DNA from: Zarea fungicola
Lineage: Eukaryota; Ascomycota; Sordariomycetes; Hypocreales; Cordycipitaceae
DNA length: 64,000 nucleotides
Assembly: GCA_900169235.1 (NCBI GenBank)
Contig: FWCC01000267.1
Coordinates: 51,988-115,987 of the forward strand
Direction: 5' to 3'
Part shown: positions 53,101 to 64,000 of the stretch, in pieces
Layout: each line of letters begins with the position of its first letter
Position numbering within the stretch: position 1 is the stretch's first letter
The notes under the pieces: generated by a model
What the model saw: only the letters and a program-made list of their open reading frames with translations
Databases searched by the model: none
Told to the model about the DNA's origin: nothing
Position numbers and translations under genes: made by a program

Positions 53101-53226
53101 CTGCACACACCATCATACTTTATAATACGCGCCCACCTACTATAAAAGGATAGCCTCTTCGAGACACTCGTACACACCACTTTTGTCCTTTTACATCTGA
53201 TTTCAACTACACTTGAATCATTCACA
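50120..53226. other. 3.1 kb intergenic stretch upstream of formate dehydrogenase
   Basis: No gene is firmly supported. Two open frames of 131 codons (50398-50793, plus) and 158 codons (51932-52408, minus) have no recognised motif and are probably chance. The right end, 52.95-53.22 kb, is C/T/A-rich with a TATA box, typical of a strongly expressed fungal promoter. Confidence 0.5.
53141..53149 (+). promoter_or_regulatory. TATA box of formate dehydrogenase gene (TATAAAAGG)
   Basis: TATAAAAGG lies 86 bases upstream of the FDH ATG, between a CT-rich stretch and an A/C-rich leader (CAACTACACTTGAATCATTCACA). Motif and spacing suit a regulated, highly expressed gene. Confidence 0.55.
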
Positions 53227-55041
53227 ATGGTATCTTTTCGCCCCATTTCCCGTTCTTTGCCTCTAGCTTCACGCGCGGCCCTCTTCTCAACCACCTCGTG
53301 CGCTCCCTCGCTCGCCGTTCGACACGGTGCCCGCCGGGCATCGCCCGTCCATGGCAGCAAGCTGGGAGCGGCGGCATCCTCGGGCGTGGCGCCAGGCTAC
53401 GTGCCATCTTCGTTTCGTGCGCTGACCACTTCCCGCGAAAAGGTCAAAGTTCTCCTTGTTACCTACGACGGCGGCGAGCACGCCAAGCAGGTTAGTCCAA
53501 TCCTCTCTTACAAGTTTTCAGTTGAGCCAGGTCGCATTGGAGACTTTTAGTCGATCTCCAGACGTCTACATGGGGGGGCGGGGGGGGCAGGCGAGAATAC
53601 AAATGAAACAGCAATGAGAGGCGTCTGAAGCAAGACCACCCCCAATTCTGTATTTATTTGCTCCCCTGTGAGCCTGATGTCTCCTAGCGCATTGCTTCTG
53701 TGCTGTGCCCGCAGTAAATGCAACATTGCGGGGGACGGCTACTGCGGGGACAGCCCGATGATCGACGCTATTCTTAGACCTGGCTTGACTTACACCGACA
53801 CCAACACAAAAAGAAGAAGTTACACCCGCTGACATGTCTCATCTCACCCTCTCTCTAGGTTCCTGAGCTTCTCGGAACCACTGAGAACGAGCTCGGCATC
53901 CGCAAATGGCTCGAGGACCAGGGCCACACTCTCGTCACCACCTCGGACAAGGAGGGTGAGAACTCCAAGTTTGACCAGGAACTCGTCGATGCCGAAGTCA
54001 TCATTACCACTCCGTAAGTCTTTCTCATGAAACAAAGAAAAAACATTGCAAGATTGTCTTCATTACTAACATGACCTTTTCAGCTTCCACCCTGGCTACC
54101 TCACCGCTGAGCGTCTCGCCAAGGCCAAGAACCTCAAGATTGCCATCACGGCCGGCATCGGCTCCGACCACGTCGACCTCAACGCCGCCAACAAGACCAA
54201 CGGCGGCGTCACCGTCGCCGAGGTGACGGGCAGCAACGTCGTCTCCGTCGCTGAGCACGTCGTCATGACCATCCTCGTGCTCATCCGCAACTTTGTCCCC
54301 GCGCACGAGCAGGTCGAGCGCGGCGACTGGGACGTCGCCGGCGTGGCCAAGCAGGAGTACGACCTCGAGGACAAGGTCGTCGGCACCGTCGCCGTCGGCC
54401 GCATCGGCGAGCGTGTGCTCCGCCGCCTCAAGCCCTTTGACTGCAAGGAGCTCCTGTACTACGACTACCAGCCCCTGTCGCCCGAGAAGGAGAAGGAGAT
54501 TGGCTGCCGCCGCGTGGAGAGCCTCGAGGAGATGCTGGCCCAGTGCGACGTCGTCACCATCAACTGCCCGCTGCACGAAAAGACAAAGGGCCTGTTCAAC
54601 AAGGAGCTGATTAGCAAGATGAAGAAGGGTAAGTCCTTGCTGTCACTGGCAGGGCACAGACACCACCGGGTGTAAACATGCAGCTAACACGCCCCAACAG
54701 GCTCGTACCTCATCAACACCGCCCGCGGCGCCATCGTCGTCAAGGAAGACGTCGCCGCCGCCCTCGAGTCTGGCCACCTCGCCGGCTACGGAGGCGACGT
54801 CTGGTTCCCCCAGCCCGCGCCCAAGGACCACCCCCTGCGCACCGCCAAGAACCCCTTTGGCGGCGGCAACGCCATGGTCCCGCACATGTCGGGCACCTCG
54901 CTCGACGCCCAGCGCCGCTACGCCAACGGCACAAAGGCCATCCTCACCAGCTACTTCTCCGGCAAGGAGGACTACCGCCCCGAGGATCTCATTGTCCACA
55001 AGGGCGACTATGCCACCAAGGCCTATGGCCAGCGCAAGTAA
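53227..55041 (+). CDS. FDH1: NAD-dependent formate dehydrogenase, mitochondrial-type
   Basis: Four exons: 53227-53490, 53859-54013, 54084-54628 and 54701-55041, coding 434 residues. FDH oxidises formate to CO2 with NAD+. The first 70 residues are Arg/Ser/Ala-rich with no acidic residues ([20 protein letters not shown]), a mitochondrial-type presequence. The core starts at [15 protein letters not shown]. Visible landmarks: [12 protein letters not shown]; substrate-domain [12 protein letters not shown]; the NAD-binding turn [13 protein letters not shown] near residue 245; [24 protein letters not shown] with the conserved Arg; and the catalytic His in [13 protein letters not shown]. All are as expected for D-2-hydroxyacid-dehydrogenase-family FDH. 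The first intron is long (368 bases) for this genome and contains a G-rich tract. In fungi this gene is often induced by formate or carbon source. Confidence 0.96.
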
Positions 55042-55653
55042 AGGAAAAAGTGTATTCTTATAACCAAAGAAAGAAAACGGAGGGGACAAAACACACTTCA
55101 TGTAATGAGAACAGTTTTATTTTTGCTTCAACAGTTCTGGTGGACCCGACATGATCCTGGGCCATGCTGGCTGTGTATATCCATAGGTGTAGCTAGCAAT
55201 GCATCTTTTTAGTAACCATCTGTATATTCACGTAATTGTATGACAGCCACGTCTTCTTGTTTGAAATAATTTACAGTAATGTTGTATTAATAGTCTGATC
55301 ATGCATGAATGCGGAATACAAGAGTGGCAATATACAGAAAAGTGCAGTTCGAGTTCCCCCCAACGCCCGCTTCCAGGCAGGGTATGCGCCTTTGCTATGC
55401 AAACCAGTGGCGAAAAAATTCAAATCATTTCCATGTCCAAAGCCCCCAATCCAAATGTCCAATAACAGTATCATCAGCTTGTCTTTTTCAAGGGAATGGT
55501 TCGTAAGAAAAAAAAGGAGAGAAAGGCAGCCGCCATTCAGAGAAAGGGATACATAAAATATACAAAAAAAGGAAGAGGAATAAAAACGATTACTTCAACT
55601 CAGTTTTCTTAGCTTCGTGTTTCATGTCGTTTTCATGCAGTTGTTCTTCTTTT
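55042..55653. other. Intergenic between convergent FDH and permease genes
   Basis: 3' flanks of two convergent genes. AT-rich; no gene seen. Confidence 0.6.
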
Positions 55654-57588
55654 TCATTTCCAAAACTGCCACCACTTCTTCCCTTCCACCCCCATTCCTT
55701 TCCCACCTCGTCCCGTTCTCCTCTTCCCATGCACATGCCAGAAATACACCGGCACGCCGGCCACCACGAACCCTACCACAATCAGCGTCTGCAGCGGCTG
55801 CGCAAAGACGGCCCGGCTCAGCAGAAACAGGCTCACGCAGCAAAAGATGATGGGCGTCGTGATCCACGTCTTGTACGGCCTCTCCAGCTGCGGCTCCCTG
55901 ACCCGCAGCACAATCAGGCCCAGCACCGTCAAAAAGTAAAAAGTGTATCCCGCCACGCCGTAAAACGTCAACAGTGTGCTAAACTCCCCGACTATGCAGT
56001 AGGCCACGGTCAGGAGGGCATTGAGCAGCAGCGCATACACGGGCGTGTAGAACAAGCCCGTCTCCTCGTCCCCGACGCACCGGCGGAGCATCTTGGTCAG
56101 CCACGACCGCGTGCGCTGGGTGGATAGGCCGTCGTCCATGGCGCCAGCGTCACTGCCGAAGCCGATGCGGCCAAATAGTTGCGGAATGTAGCCTTCTTTG
56201 CCGGCCACGTATATGAGACGGCCGGCAGTGAAGGTGGACGAGTTGAGCGCGCCGAAGCAGCTGGCGCTGACAATGAGGGCGATGACGAGGGCGCCGGCGG
56301 AGCCAAAGACGCGGGAGCCAAAGAGCACGGCGACGGTATTGGAGCCGTCAATGGCGGGGAGAGGGAGGACGAGAAAGTAGGCGACATTGGCAAGGACGTA
56401 GCAGAGGATAACGAGGGGCATGGCGGTGTGGATGACGCGAGGGAGGTCGCGGCTCGGATTGCGGAATTCACCGACGACGTAGTTGGTCTATTATGATTCA
56501 TGATTAGTATGAATGAAGCATCGTAAATATGTTTTTGAGCGTTTAATCAAACTTACATTGTCCCAGCCGTCAAAGGCCCAGAGACCAGCATATAGCGCCA
56601 GCGCCCAGGCCGACAGGTCGCTCGACGTGCCCTCGAACCAGTCGTGCTTCTTCCACTCCAGCGTCGGCTCGCCTGTAATCGTGCGGCCGGTAATCGCCAC
56701 AACCACGCCCGTCACCGTGATGAAGAGCAGCGCCACAAACTTGAGCACCATGAGGACGTCATTGACGCGGGTGCCCGCCCTCGTCGACAGGCAGTTGAGC
56801 AGCGTCACCGACATGATGCCCACCAGCGCCACGCCCTTGCTGACCCAGGGGCTAATCGTCTCCGCCTCGGCGCCGATGATGGCGCGCACGAGGTACTCTC
56901 CCATGATTATGGCGATGATGGCGGCGCTGCCCGGCTTCAGGACTAGCACCGCGGACCAGGTGAACAGGAAGCCGGCCAGTTCGCCCATGGTCTTGGCCAG
57001 GTAGACCTGGGCACCGCCATTTAGGGGGATGGCGCCGCCGAGCTCGGCGTACGAAGCGCCGCCCGTCCAGGCGAGGACGCCAGCAATCACCCACACAATC
57101 AGCCCCGCGCCTGCGGAACCGACACGGGAGCTGACCTGGCTGGGCGAGGAAAAGATGCCGGACCCGATGATGAGGCCCACGATGAGGGAGAGGCCGTTGA
57201 GGTAGGTCAGCGTCTTGTGCTTTTCGAGGGAGCCGCCTCCGAGGGGTCCGCCAGCGCGGCGACCGCTGGCTGCGGGTTGGCCGATGGGTGCGTAGCCGCC
57301 GGCGGTGGAGGAGAGGGGAAAGAGATTGGCGGCAAAGTCAAACGTCGAGGAGACGGAGTATGAGCGGCCGAGGCGGTTGCTATTGGCCTGCGCAGCCGGA
57401 TTGTCGTCGTCAAATGGATCCTCCTCTTCGACGAGGGAGAGGCGCCGCGAGGAGGAGATGCTGGGCCGGGAGGACAGGTCGGAGGCGGCAGTGCCCCCAT
57501 TGTCGTGCATGACGCTGGAGCTGGCGAGGGAGGCGAGCTCCAAGGAGTCGCGCGTCTGCGATTGCAGACCGCCGTTGTATGCGGGCAT
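55654..57588 (-). CDS. LAT/MUP1-type amino-acid permease
   Basis: Two exons, 57588-56557 and 56487-55654, coding 621 residues. The intron has a GTAAGT donor and TAG acceptor and joins AFDGWDN/TNYVVGEF. The start at ATG 57588 (MPAYNGGLQ) is chosen because the frame upstream is Pro/Ser-rich leader without character. The first 130 residues form a cytosolic tail rich in Ser and Asp/Glu (VEEEDPFDDDNPAA), typical of yeast permeases regulated by arrestin-guided ubiquitination. The transmembrane core begins at LTYLNGLSLIVGLIIGSGIF, with the APC-family GSGIFSSPSQV motif in TM1 and ELGGAIPLNGG in the TM3 region. The spacing of about twelve hydrophobic segments and FDGWDN/TNYVVGEFRNPSRDLP fit the L-type transporter (LAT) branch that includes the yeast methionine permease Mup1. 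The substrate is probably a neutral amino acid. This is inferred from the family only. Confidence 0.92.
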
Positions 57589-58744
57589 CTTTTTTTGCGT
57601 TTTCCTTTGCAATCTATATGTTGTCGCAAAGCGTGTTATTTCTTGCTGTCGATTCAGCTGAACGAGCAAGATGACGAGATGGACCACGAGATGAGAGAAA
57701 GCGTCTGTCCCTAGTAACGTCCCATAACTGTAGAGGAGAGTCGGGCTTTGTGCGGCGGTGTAGTTGCGGCAAGAGAATGCAGGGGGCGGTGTCGTAGAAA
57801 TAATAAGGAGGTTTCGGTTTTTCGATGCTCCGTCGTGGCGTCGTGGGGATGGATGCGATGGGCGGTGTCGCGATCTTGTAGATGGCAGGGTGATGAGAGA
57901 TTGGTCGGTCAACTTGTATCACGTATGCCAAACGGGGGGAAGGAACGTCAGATATAGCTTTGTTGAAAATGCTGTAGCGAATGCAATAATGTGCGTGGTG
58001 TTTTGGCAGGATAGATTGTGATTAGTTGAAATGCAAAGGAGAACGATGGATGGTGGTTTGTTTGGTGGATTTAAAATTGGCACCAGATGATACGCTAGTC
58101 AAAGGAAGCAGGAGGGCAGCCAGTGATTTATCCCTTGAGCCGTCCATAGTCCGAGCTGTGGGCCGGTCGGTTGTCTTGAGAGCTAGAAAATAAAATGATG
58201 GAATAAAAAAAGAAGAATAAAAAACATATGTTAATCTTTATAAATTCGAGGCTTTGATTCCCCCTCTTTACCTTGTTGATTCTCTCTTGTTGTTATTCCC
58301 GTGGTTTGACCATATCTTGGGTATTGATCGCACTGCCGGCTTGCGTGAGACATGTGGCGGTACCTTTTAGATCTGGCCGCCTGTCAATGTTGCTTGCTTC
58401 CACGTCCCCCGTATGTGATATGTGATATAGGGTCTAGATTTTGAAAGACTTTTAATACCGGCCTAAGTTTGGGTTTTTTATTTTATACGTACATACATAA
58501 ACTTGATCCAATTGCCTGTTTACCCCGTTACTACTTAGTACCTGGACCTCCAGTGGCAGATGTGGCTTGCCTCTCCAGCGCCTTTTCAGCGCCTTGTTCA
58601 GTGCATCACCCCTGTAGCAGCGCTGTTAGGTAATCCCTGTCACCGAGTGGAGCAAAAACCTCATCCGCCCTTTGCGACGGACGACATGCCTGCCTTTGCG
58701 CATCTGCATCCCACTATCAGACAGAGGCCCAATTCACACCAGCC
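57589..58744. promoter_or_regulatory. Shared divergent promoter region (permease / FAM32A homologue)
   Basis: 1.16 kb between divergent genes. The permease leader is long and contains many short upstream open frames (57.6-57.9 kb, minus). These may or may not matter for control. The stretch 58.17-58.26 kb is AT-rich. No other gene seen. Confidence 0.45.
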
Positions 58745-59263
58745 ATGCCCTCCGACGAGTATGCCGTATACAGCAGCGCGGGCGGCGGTGCCCTCAAACT
58801 CAAGGGCTCCAAGATTGACAAGAAAAAGAAGAAGAAGAAGGGCGTAAAGTCGGATCTCGAAAAGAACCTATCCACCGGCCACAGTGAGGCCAGCGGCGGC
58901 GCATCATCGTCCAAGGAAGTCAGCAAGAGGAAAAAAAGGGACGACGACCAAGAGGAAGGGGGTGGCGACAAGGACGGGAATGAGAGCTTTGATGATGATG
59001 TGGCACCAGCGCAAAAGACGGAATCGGAGCGTCGGCACGAGGAGATGCAGAAGAAGCGGGTGAGTCTCGCCAGTCATTCTTTATGAAATATCCCGAATTC
59101 TTGCATTTATGCTAATACTTTTATGCAGCTGCTCAAAATGGCAGAGAAATCGGGCTCACGGCCTGAATTGCTCAAAACACACAAGGAGCGCGTCGAGGAA
59201 CTCAACACGTACCTCTCGCGGCTCAGCGAGCATCACGACATGCCCAAGATTGGCCCAGGTTGA
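58745..59263 (+). CDS. FAM32A family protein (DUF1754), 149 residues
   Basis: Two exons, 58745-59059 and 59129-59263. The 69-base intron has a GTGAGT donor, a CTAAT branch word and a TGCAG acceptor. Start MPSDEYAVYSSAGGGALKLK is followed by a Lys run (SKIDKKKKKKKGVKSD), an acidic Ser-rich middle, and the conserved tail EMQKKR/LLKMAEKSGSRPELL, then NTYLSRLSEHHDMPKIGPG. The GGALKLKG head, basic run and C-terminal HYDIPKIGPG-type end (here HHDMPKIGPG) are the hallmarks of the FAM32A family. In humans FAM32A is a nuclear protein that sits in the active spliceosome and helps position the 3' splice site. A similar role here is an inference from the family. It converges with the Ser/Thr-rich gene. 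Confidence 0.93.
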
Positions 59264-59651
59264 TGACCTTCATCGTGGCAAAACTTTCATCGTCATGGAG
59301 TTTATGGAGTTGGCATCTTTTTAACACTTAGTACAATCACACACACATGGTCATACAAGGCAAACTAGAGTAAAGAATACATATGTTGCTTGCATGTGCA
59401 ATTTTGTCTATGGACATTATCATCATAAAAATCAGTATATCCGTCTCAATCCGGTACCGATGGAAAATCTATCATTGTACAGTCCCATTAAATCCAAAAT
59501 CCCAAGGCTCGCACAAAAGGCGTGGCCACAAAAACCAAAAACAATTTTAGCATCAACTTGCCGTTTTACAAACGAGCAGTCGTTTTGCCCACGACAAAAA
59601 AGTCATGATGTACTGGCAAGCAGTCAAGTTGGCGGCGTGCAGTTCTCGTAA
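59264..59651. other. Intergenic between convergent genes
   Basis: 3' flanks of the FAM32A homologue and the Ser/Thr-rich gene. No gene seen. Confidence 0.6.
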
Positions 59652-61072
59652 TTAAAGCATCAACACGCCGGCTACGACACCGGCAACAGCAACGGCAGCC
59701 ACAGCTCCAGAACCACGCATCGAGGAAGCAGCATTCTGCAGGCTGGGATCGGCGCTGTCCGTCGATGTAGGGCGAATCTCAACCCACGACGTATATGTCT
59801 CCGTCACGACGTTGCCGCTGTCGTTGGTCGTGGTGACTGTCTCCTTGACCTGAGTCGATGTTGTGACGGCACCGGTGGTAATGGTGCGGCGAGGAGTAGT
59901 GGTGGTGGTGCTCGAGCTAGAGGGACCGGCTATGACAATGTTAGCATAATTATCAAGACATAATAAATGTTATCATTTATATTGAAGTAAATGCTGTCAT
60001 GGTGAGAATAAGGCGGCTTTTATATGCCCCTGGAATCTAATGTCGTCATAGAACGGGCATGAATGGGCATAAAAGGACATGGATGTGCATAACGGCATGA
60101 AGCAGAAATCAAGCTCATGCAGGCAAGAACCACTGGCAGGGACAAAAATGACAAGATTGGCTCGTTATCCTTGTGTAAAAAGAGTTCCTGCGCAGGGGAG
60201 ACTGACGTAGTGGGGAAGAAGTTTGCGTCGTCGTCGTTTGAGGAGGAGAATGAGTGGGAGGGGGAGGCGAAGACGACACTGGTACAGACGTACCAGAGGA
60301 GCTCGTAGTAGAAGAAGTAGAAGATTTGGAAGAAGAAGAAGAAGAAGTAACTCCCGAGGTTGAAGTTGTAGAAGACGTACCCGAGGTGGATTCCTTTGTC
60401 GTAGTGGTGTGCGAAGTGGTGGTGGATGTCGAGGTCGAGGTTGATGTGGTTGTTTCCGAGCTCGGTGTAGAGGAGCTGGAAGATGTCGTCGATGACGAAG
60501 TAGGACCCTGGGATGAGGTGGTAGTTGTGGTAGTGGTAGAGGAGGTGTTGGGTCCAGTAGATGTAGTCGTGTCACCACCACTTTGGTGAACGGTAGTGGT
60601 GGTCGTCACAGTAGTTGTGACGGTTGTATCGCTGCCGTCTAGGATGTGTTAGTGTATACATTGTATTGGGTCTGAATGCATGGCAAGCCACGGGGGCTTG
60701 GCCATGACTTGATGAGTAGACAAACTTACTGTCTTGGTTCTGCTGACCAGTTGAACTTCCAGAGGGAGAAGCGGTGGTGTTGCTCCCAGGATCCTGACGC
60801 TTCACTAACTGGACCTTGTGTCGGCCAGCACCAAAGCAAGGCCCTCCAGCGGCGGCCATGCCAATCATGGCGATGAGGCCAATCAAGGCAATGACGAGAA
60901 CCCGTCGAAGAGGCGACATTTTTCGCTTATTTCGCTGTCCAGGGCAGGAATCCGGGCATCCGAGGGGTTGGTCTTCTAATTCTTTTCCAGAGAGTTGCAA
61001 CTTTTCTTCTTGTTCTTGGTTCCTCAAGAGTCCAGCCTCCATGGTGGAGTCGTGATGTGAGGTGGCGGACAT
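59652..61072 (-). CDS. Ser/Thr-rich membrane-anchored surface protein, 350 residues
   Basis: Three exons: 61072-60730, 60638-60207 and 59929-59652. The first donor is GTAAGT, the second GTCAGT, and the second intron is 277 bases. Frame is kept at both joins (QNQD-N-GSDTT and SPL-P-GPSSS). The N-terminal 57 residues are hydrophilic and basic just before a transmembrane helix (residues 58-77, VLVIALIGLIAMIGMAAAGG). This is a signal-anchor placing the rest outside. The outer part is a mucin-like domain of over 150 residues, almost only Thr and Ser with some Pro, surely O-glycosylated. The end has VETTYTSW-like sequence (VTETYTSWVEIRPTS) and a hydrophobic tail GAVAAVAVAGVVAGVLML, which looks like a GPI-attachment or second membrane segment. 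A cell-wall sensor or adhesion role is plausible but unproven. Confidence 0.72.
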
Positions 61073-63769
61073 TTCTGCGATTTATATGCAGAATGAGAAT
61101 GAAGAAGGGTATAAGAGAGCAAATAGAGGAAAAAGAAGCAAGTTCTCTCCGGGAAGAGGGTGTAGAAGTAGAGAGAAAAAAACCGGAGGCGAGTTGGGGC
61201 AGATCAAGAGGCCGTGGTGCTGTTGTGGTGGTGTGTGTATAGCTCGTACGATGTAGCCCCAAGAAGGGACAGGCTGAATGACGACACAGAGAGAGAGGTG
61301 TGTAACAGCCAAAAAAGCTTAATGTGTCTATTTGTTTTGCGTTTAAAAGCAGACACGAGAGGAAGACGTCAACAAGAGTGGGCAGTTGTGCAGGACTAGT
61401 CAGAGGTCAGAGGTCGATGGAGGGCTGCTAGCTTATCCGAGTGGTGCCTAGGTCTTGGGGAGGAGGGTCCGGTTCCGTATGGCTTGGCAAGCTGGAGAGG
61501 CGAGAAATGATGATTGGAGAGAAAAGGATGAGGAGAAGAATGGGTAAAGAAGCGGAAATGAATAAATGAATAAAATAAAATAAATAGGAGGAGGGAGGTG
61601 TGAGCAGCAGGTAGAGAGTTGGGATGTGTTTGTGTTCTCTAGCCGGAGCTGTGCTGGCTGCTAGCTGATGGCGGTGCAGGCTGACGCTGGCTGGCGCTGG
61701 GCTGGCTTCTGGGTCAGGCCGGCACAGACCAAGGATTCGCTCGGATGGGATGATATCTGGGACGCGGGTTTCTGAGTTGGCGCAGATGCCAGCATTCACT
61801 ACCTAGCTACTACCAGTACTACCACTACCAGTAGTAGTTAATGGTACGAGAACAACTGGGTGGCAGGTCAAAAAGCTCCGCTTTCGCCTGCAGGTTTCTG
61901 GGTGGCGACGACTAGTACTGTAGGTTGATGGGGCTAGCCTGGCCTGTGTTTTTTTTTCTGTATTTTTTAATCGGGTTTGCGGAGGGTCCGTGTTGCGTCA
62001 ATGGAGCTTCTTACACGAGGTTGCTAGCTTGGAGGCTGGAAAGAAGGTTTGTGGAAACAATGATGTGATGCCGGAGCGGAAGAGGCACAATGGACACGGC
62101 AGGTAGACAAACGGAGAGATGAGTTGATGAGTTGCTGAGTGGGAAGGAGAGCAAGTCAAATCGAGAAGAGTTTTATCTGACAGGATATCCAGAGAAAAAG
62201 AAAGAAGACGACGGGGATAATGAATACTAAAAAAAGAAAAGACAGCCAAACAATGCAATAAGGCTATTCCGAGCCAGCCTAGCATTTCGTATTGTTAAAC
62301 AATGCCAAGTACCTTGCTGTGTGTGTGGTGCAATCCGAACTTGGTCCACTATGAGGATTCACATATCTGCGCCTCTGTCTGTGTGCAAGACCAGCCGCGA
62401 CAAGTCTGCTACTGAGTGACTCTGTAGAATGCCCTGTAAATAATCGCTGCACCTCTGGTCCTCCACTAGCGGCTGGCTACAAAACTTCCGGAGCCACTGT
62501 GCCGATGCCCCTCAACGGTGGTGCCAGCTGTCTTGGTGCCCGGTTATCAGGTGTGGCGCAAGCTTCAGTACATGCAAGCTAACAGAGTACCTCTGGTGGG
62601 ACCCTTGAAGCGTCAGCCAAGACCCGGGATTGCCTTGGAAGAATACGAAGCTCCGGCCAACTTTTTGGCTGCAAACGCCTGCAGCTTCAGCTTCCATGCA
62701 CCACACTAGTTGGCCTCTTGCATGATTCTACATGCCCAGCAAACCGGTTGCATGAGCATGAAGCCATCCATCCCGTCGTTTCTTGGGTTGAAATGATCCA
62801 ACGCATGCCGAGACGCCAACATCTCCAGGCAAAATCCGGTATCCAGCAACAAATTCCTCAAACCGCCACATCCACAATCAAACCCTCGTCTGCCCAGCCA
62901 TGCCCAGGCCTCCCAGCAGGCCAGCTTCGCACTTGACACTATCCGGCTGCCATGGGCCGATGCACTAGCAAGCCAAGCTGCTCTGTGGGTCGTCCATCAT
63001 GGATCATGGATCCTAGATGACATGGGCAGTAGCAATCTCGCTCTGCCGCGAAGCGCCGCAATGGAATGCAATTCCCGCCTACACCCAGGCTATTACTGAT
63101 AGCTTAATAAATTGTCCGACCCGGGCCCATCATGCCATTGCTTCCTAGTTCCTTCTCCAACCCCAGCAATGACGGTTAATTATTACAACTGATCCTTCGC
63201 AGTCGGATTTGCTTCCGAGACTCCTATCCAAAATGTCGACATCGCAGCCAAAACTCGCAAAGCCTCACTCAGCCCAAACCCTGTCTCAGGTCCATACCCG
63301 AAACCCTGGCTGGCTCTTCAAGCTGGACAATAGGGGCGCCGCCTCTAAACTCTGTCTGTCTCTCGCCCAATAACTTGTTAGGCAACCCACCACTATCGAG
63401 TCACCATGCCCTACAGGTTTCGTGATGGAGGCTCCTCTGCGCCAGCAGCCAGGCCCACCAATAATGCCTGCACGCTTCAAGGTTTGCAGCAAAATTAATA
63501 ATAAGAAAAAAAAGAGGCTCTGTTACTGGGTATACCTCATCTTGTTTCCATTATTAGCTTACCCCAGCCTCCTTTCCTGCAGCCCCCAGCCAATCATCTC
63601 GCTGCCGTTGCTGGTGTGCTGCGGCAGCTGGGCTTCAGCCAGGGAGAAGCTCTCCTCCGTCGCTGGCGCGCTGCAGCCAATTATTGCCTGTTAGCCACCA
63701 CACTCGCCTTGTTACTAGCTTCGGCATCTCGTATCGAGAAAAGACATGCCAACGCACACAGCCCTCGGT
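61073..63769. other. 2.7 kb intergenic stretch
   Basis: Promoter of the Ser/Thr-rich gene on the left, including a purine-rich stretch on the plus strand (61.08-61.2 kb). A trinucleotide-like inverted stretch CTACTACCAGTA/TAGTAG lies at 61808-61838. Longer open frames (61428-61799 minus, 63422-63694 plus) show no conserved motif. No gene is supported. Confidence 0.5.
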
Positions 63770-63963
63770 TGATATGCTTCTTCTCTTTTTATTTTCAAGG
63801 TTCATAAAACACCCGTAGTTGAGCCCTGGTGGCGTAGCACTCCGTCCCTCCTCTCTTCCATTGATGCTCCCATTGATATGCTTCTTCTCTCTTGATGTCA
63901 CCGTATAACACTCGTGTTTGAGCATTGGTGGCGCTGTGCTCAGTTCCCTTCTCTCTTCCGCTG
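63770..63963. repeat. Imperfect tandem duplication, about 95-100 bases per unit
   Basis: The left unit (63770-63863) begins TTGATATGCTTCTTCTCT, runs through TTGAGCCCTGGTGGCG and ends CTCTCTTCCATTGATG. The right unit (63874-63963) begins TTGATATGCTTCTTCTCT, runs through TTGAGCATTGGTGGCG and ends CTCTCTTCCGCTGATA. The order of the blocks is the same and the sequence between them has diverged. A minus-strand frame crosses both units and gives parallel peptides (STAPPMLKHECY / SATPPGLNYGCF). This suggests a dispersed or exon-like repeat, but no gene is supported. Confidence 0.7.
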
Positions 63964-64000
63964 ATACACCGGTACTGCTAACGTAGGCCACCCACCTGAG

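Overview
This window is filamentous ascomycete nuclear DNA, most likely a sordariomycete and probably Hypocreales. Most genes carry short GT-AG introns (about 50-100 bp) with CTAAC/CTAAT-like branch sites, the coding regions are GC-rich and the intergenic DNA AT-richer, and the gene families are typical of that group: RTA1 transporter, P450, SPX-EXS phosphate exporter, Ape1-type aminopeptidase, CAF-1 large subunit, 2EXR and F-box proteins, and a mitochondrial-type formate dehydrogenase. No bacterial operons, CRISPR arrays, rRNA genes or convincing tRNAs were seen. The family assignments come from recognising protein motifs in the translations. No database search was possible.

Layout. 0-6 kb: the 5' end of a cytochrome P450 (minus, cut by the window edge), an RTA1-like membrane protein (minus, four exons), an aspartate/glutamate-racemase-like gene (plus, intronless) and an MFS transporter (plus, three exons). 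6-15 kb: three minus-strand genes, namely a 940-residue acidic disordered protein, CAF-1 subunit A, and a Gln/His/Pro-rich disordered protein. 14.7-24.5 kb is almost gene-free, apart from one secreted lysozyme-like protein (minus, four exons at 19.2-20.2 kb) and a minisatellite at 23.0-23.4 kb. 24.5-27.8 kb: a 2EXR protein and intergenic DNA. 27.8-33.6 kb: a Syg1/Xpr1 phosphate exporter (plus) converging on a vacuolar aminopeptidase I (minus). 36-50 kb is an accessory-looking stretch of lineage-specific genes: two unknown proteins, a secreted protein, a small conserved protein, a cysteine-pair repeat protein, an F-box protein and a second 2EXR protein. It also holds a decayed gene built from 21-base microexons. 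53-61 kb returns to housekeeping genes: formate dehydrogenase, a LAT/MUP1-type amino-acid permease, a FAM32A homologue and a Ser/Thr-rich membrane-anchored surface protein. 61-64 kb is non-coding with a tandem duplication at the end.

The most unusual item is at 42.71-43.97 kb on the minus strand. Six consecutive exons of about 21 bases (five exactly 21, one now 20) are each flanked by splice sites and each encodes one seven-residue unit. Read together they give a charged, probably coiled-coil segment ending in a conventional C-terminal exon. The copy shows a nonsense codon and two frame conflicts, so it is probably a pseudogene, but the exon architecture is striking. It is invisible to ordinary ORF finding.
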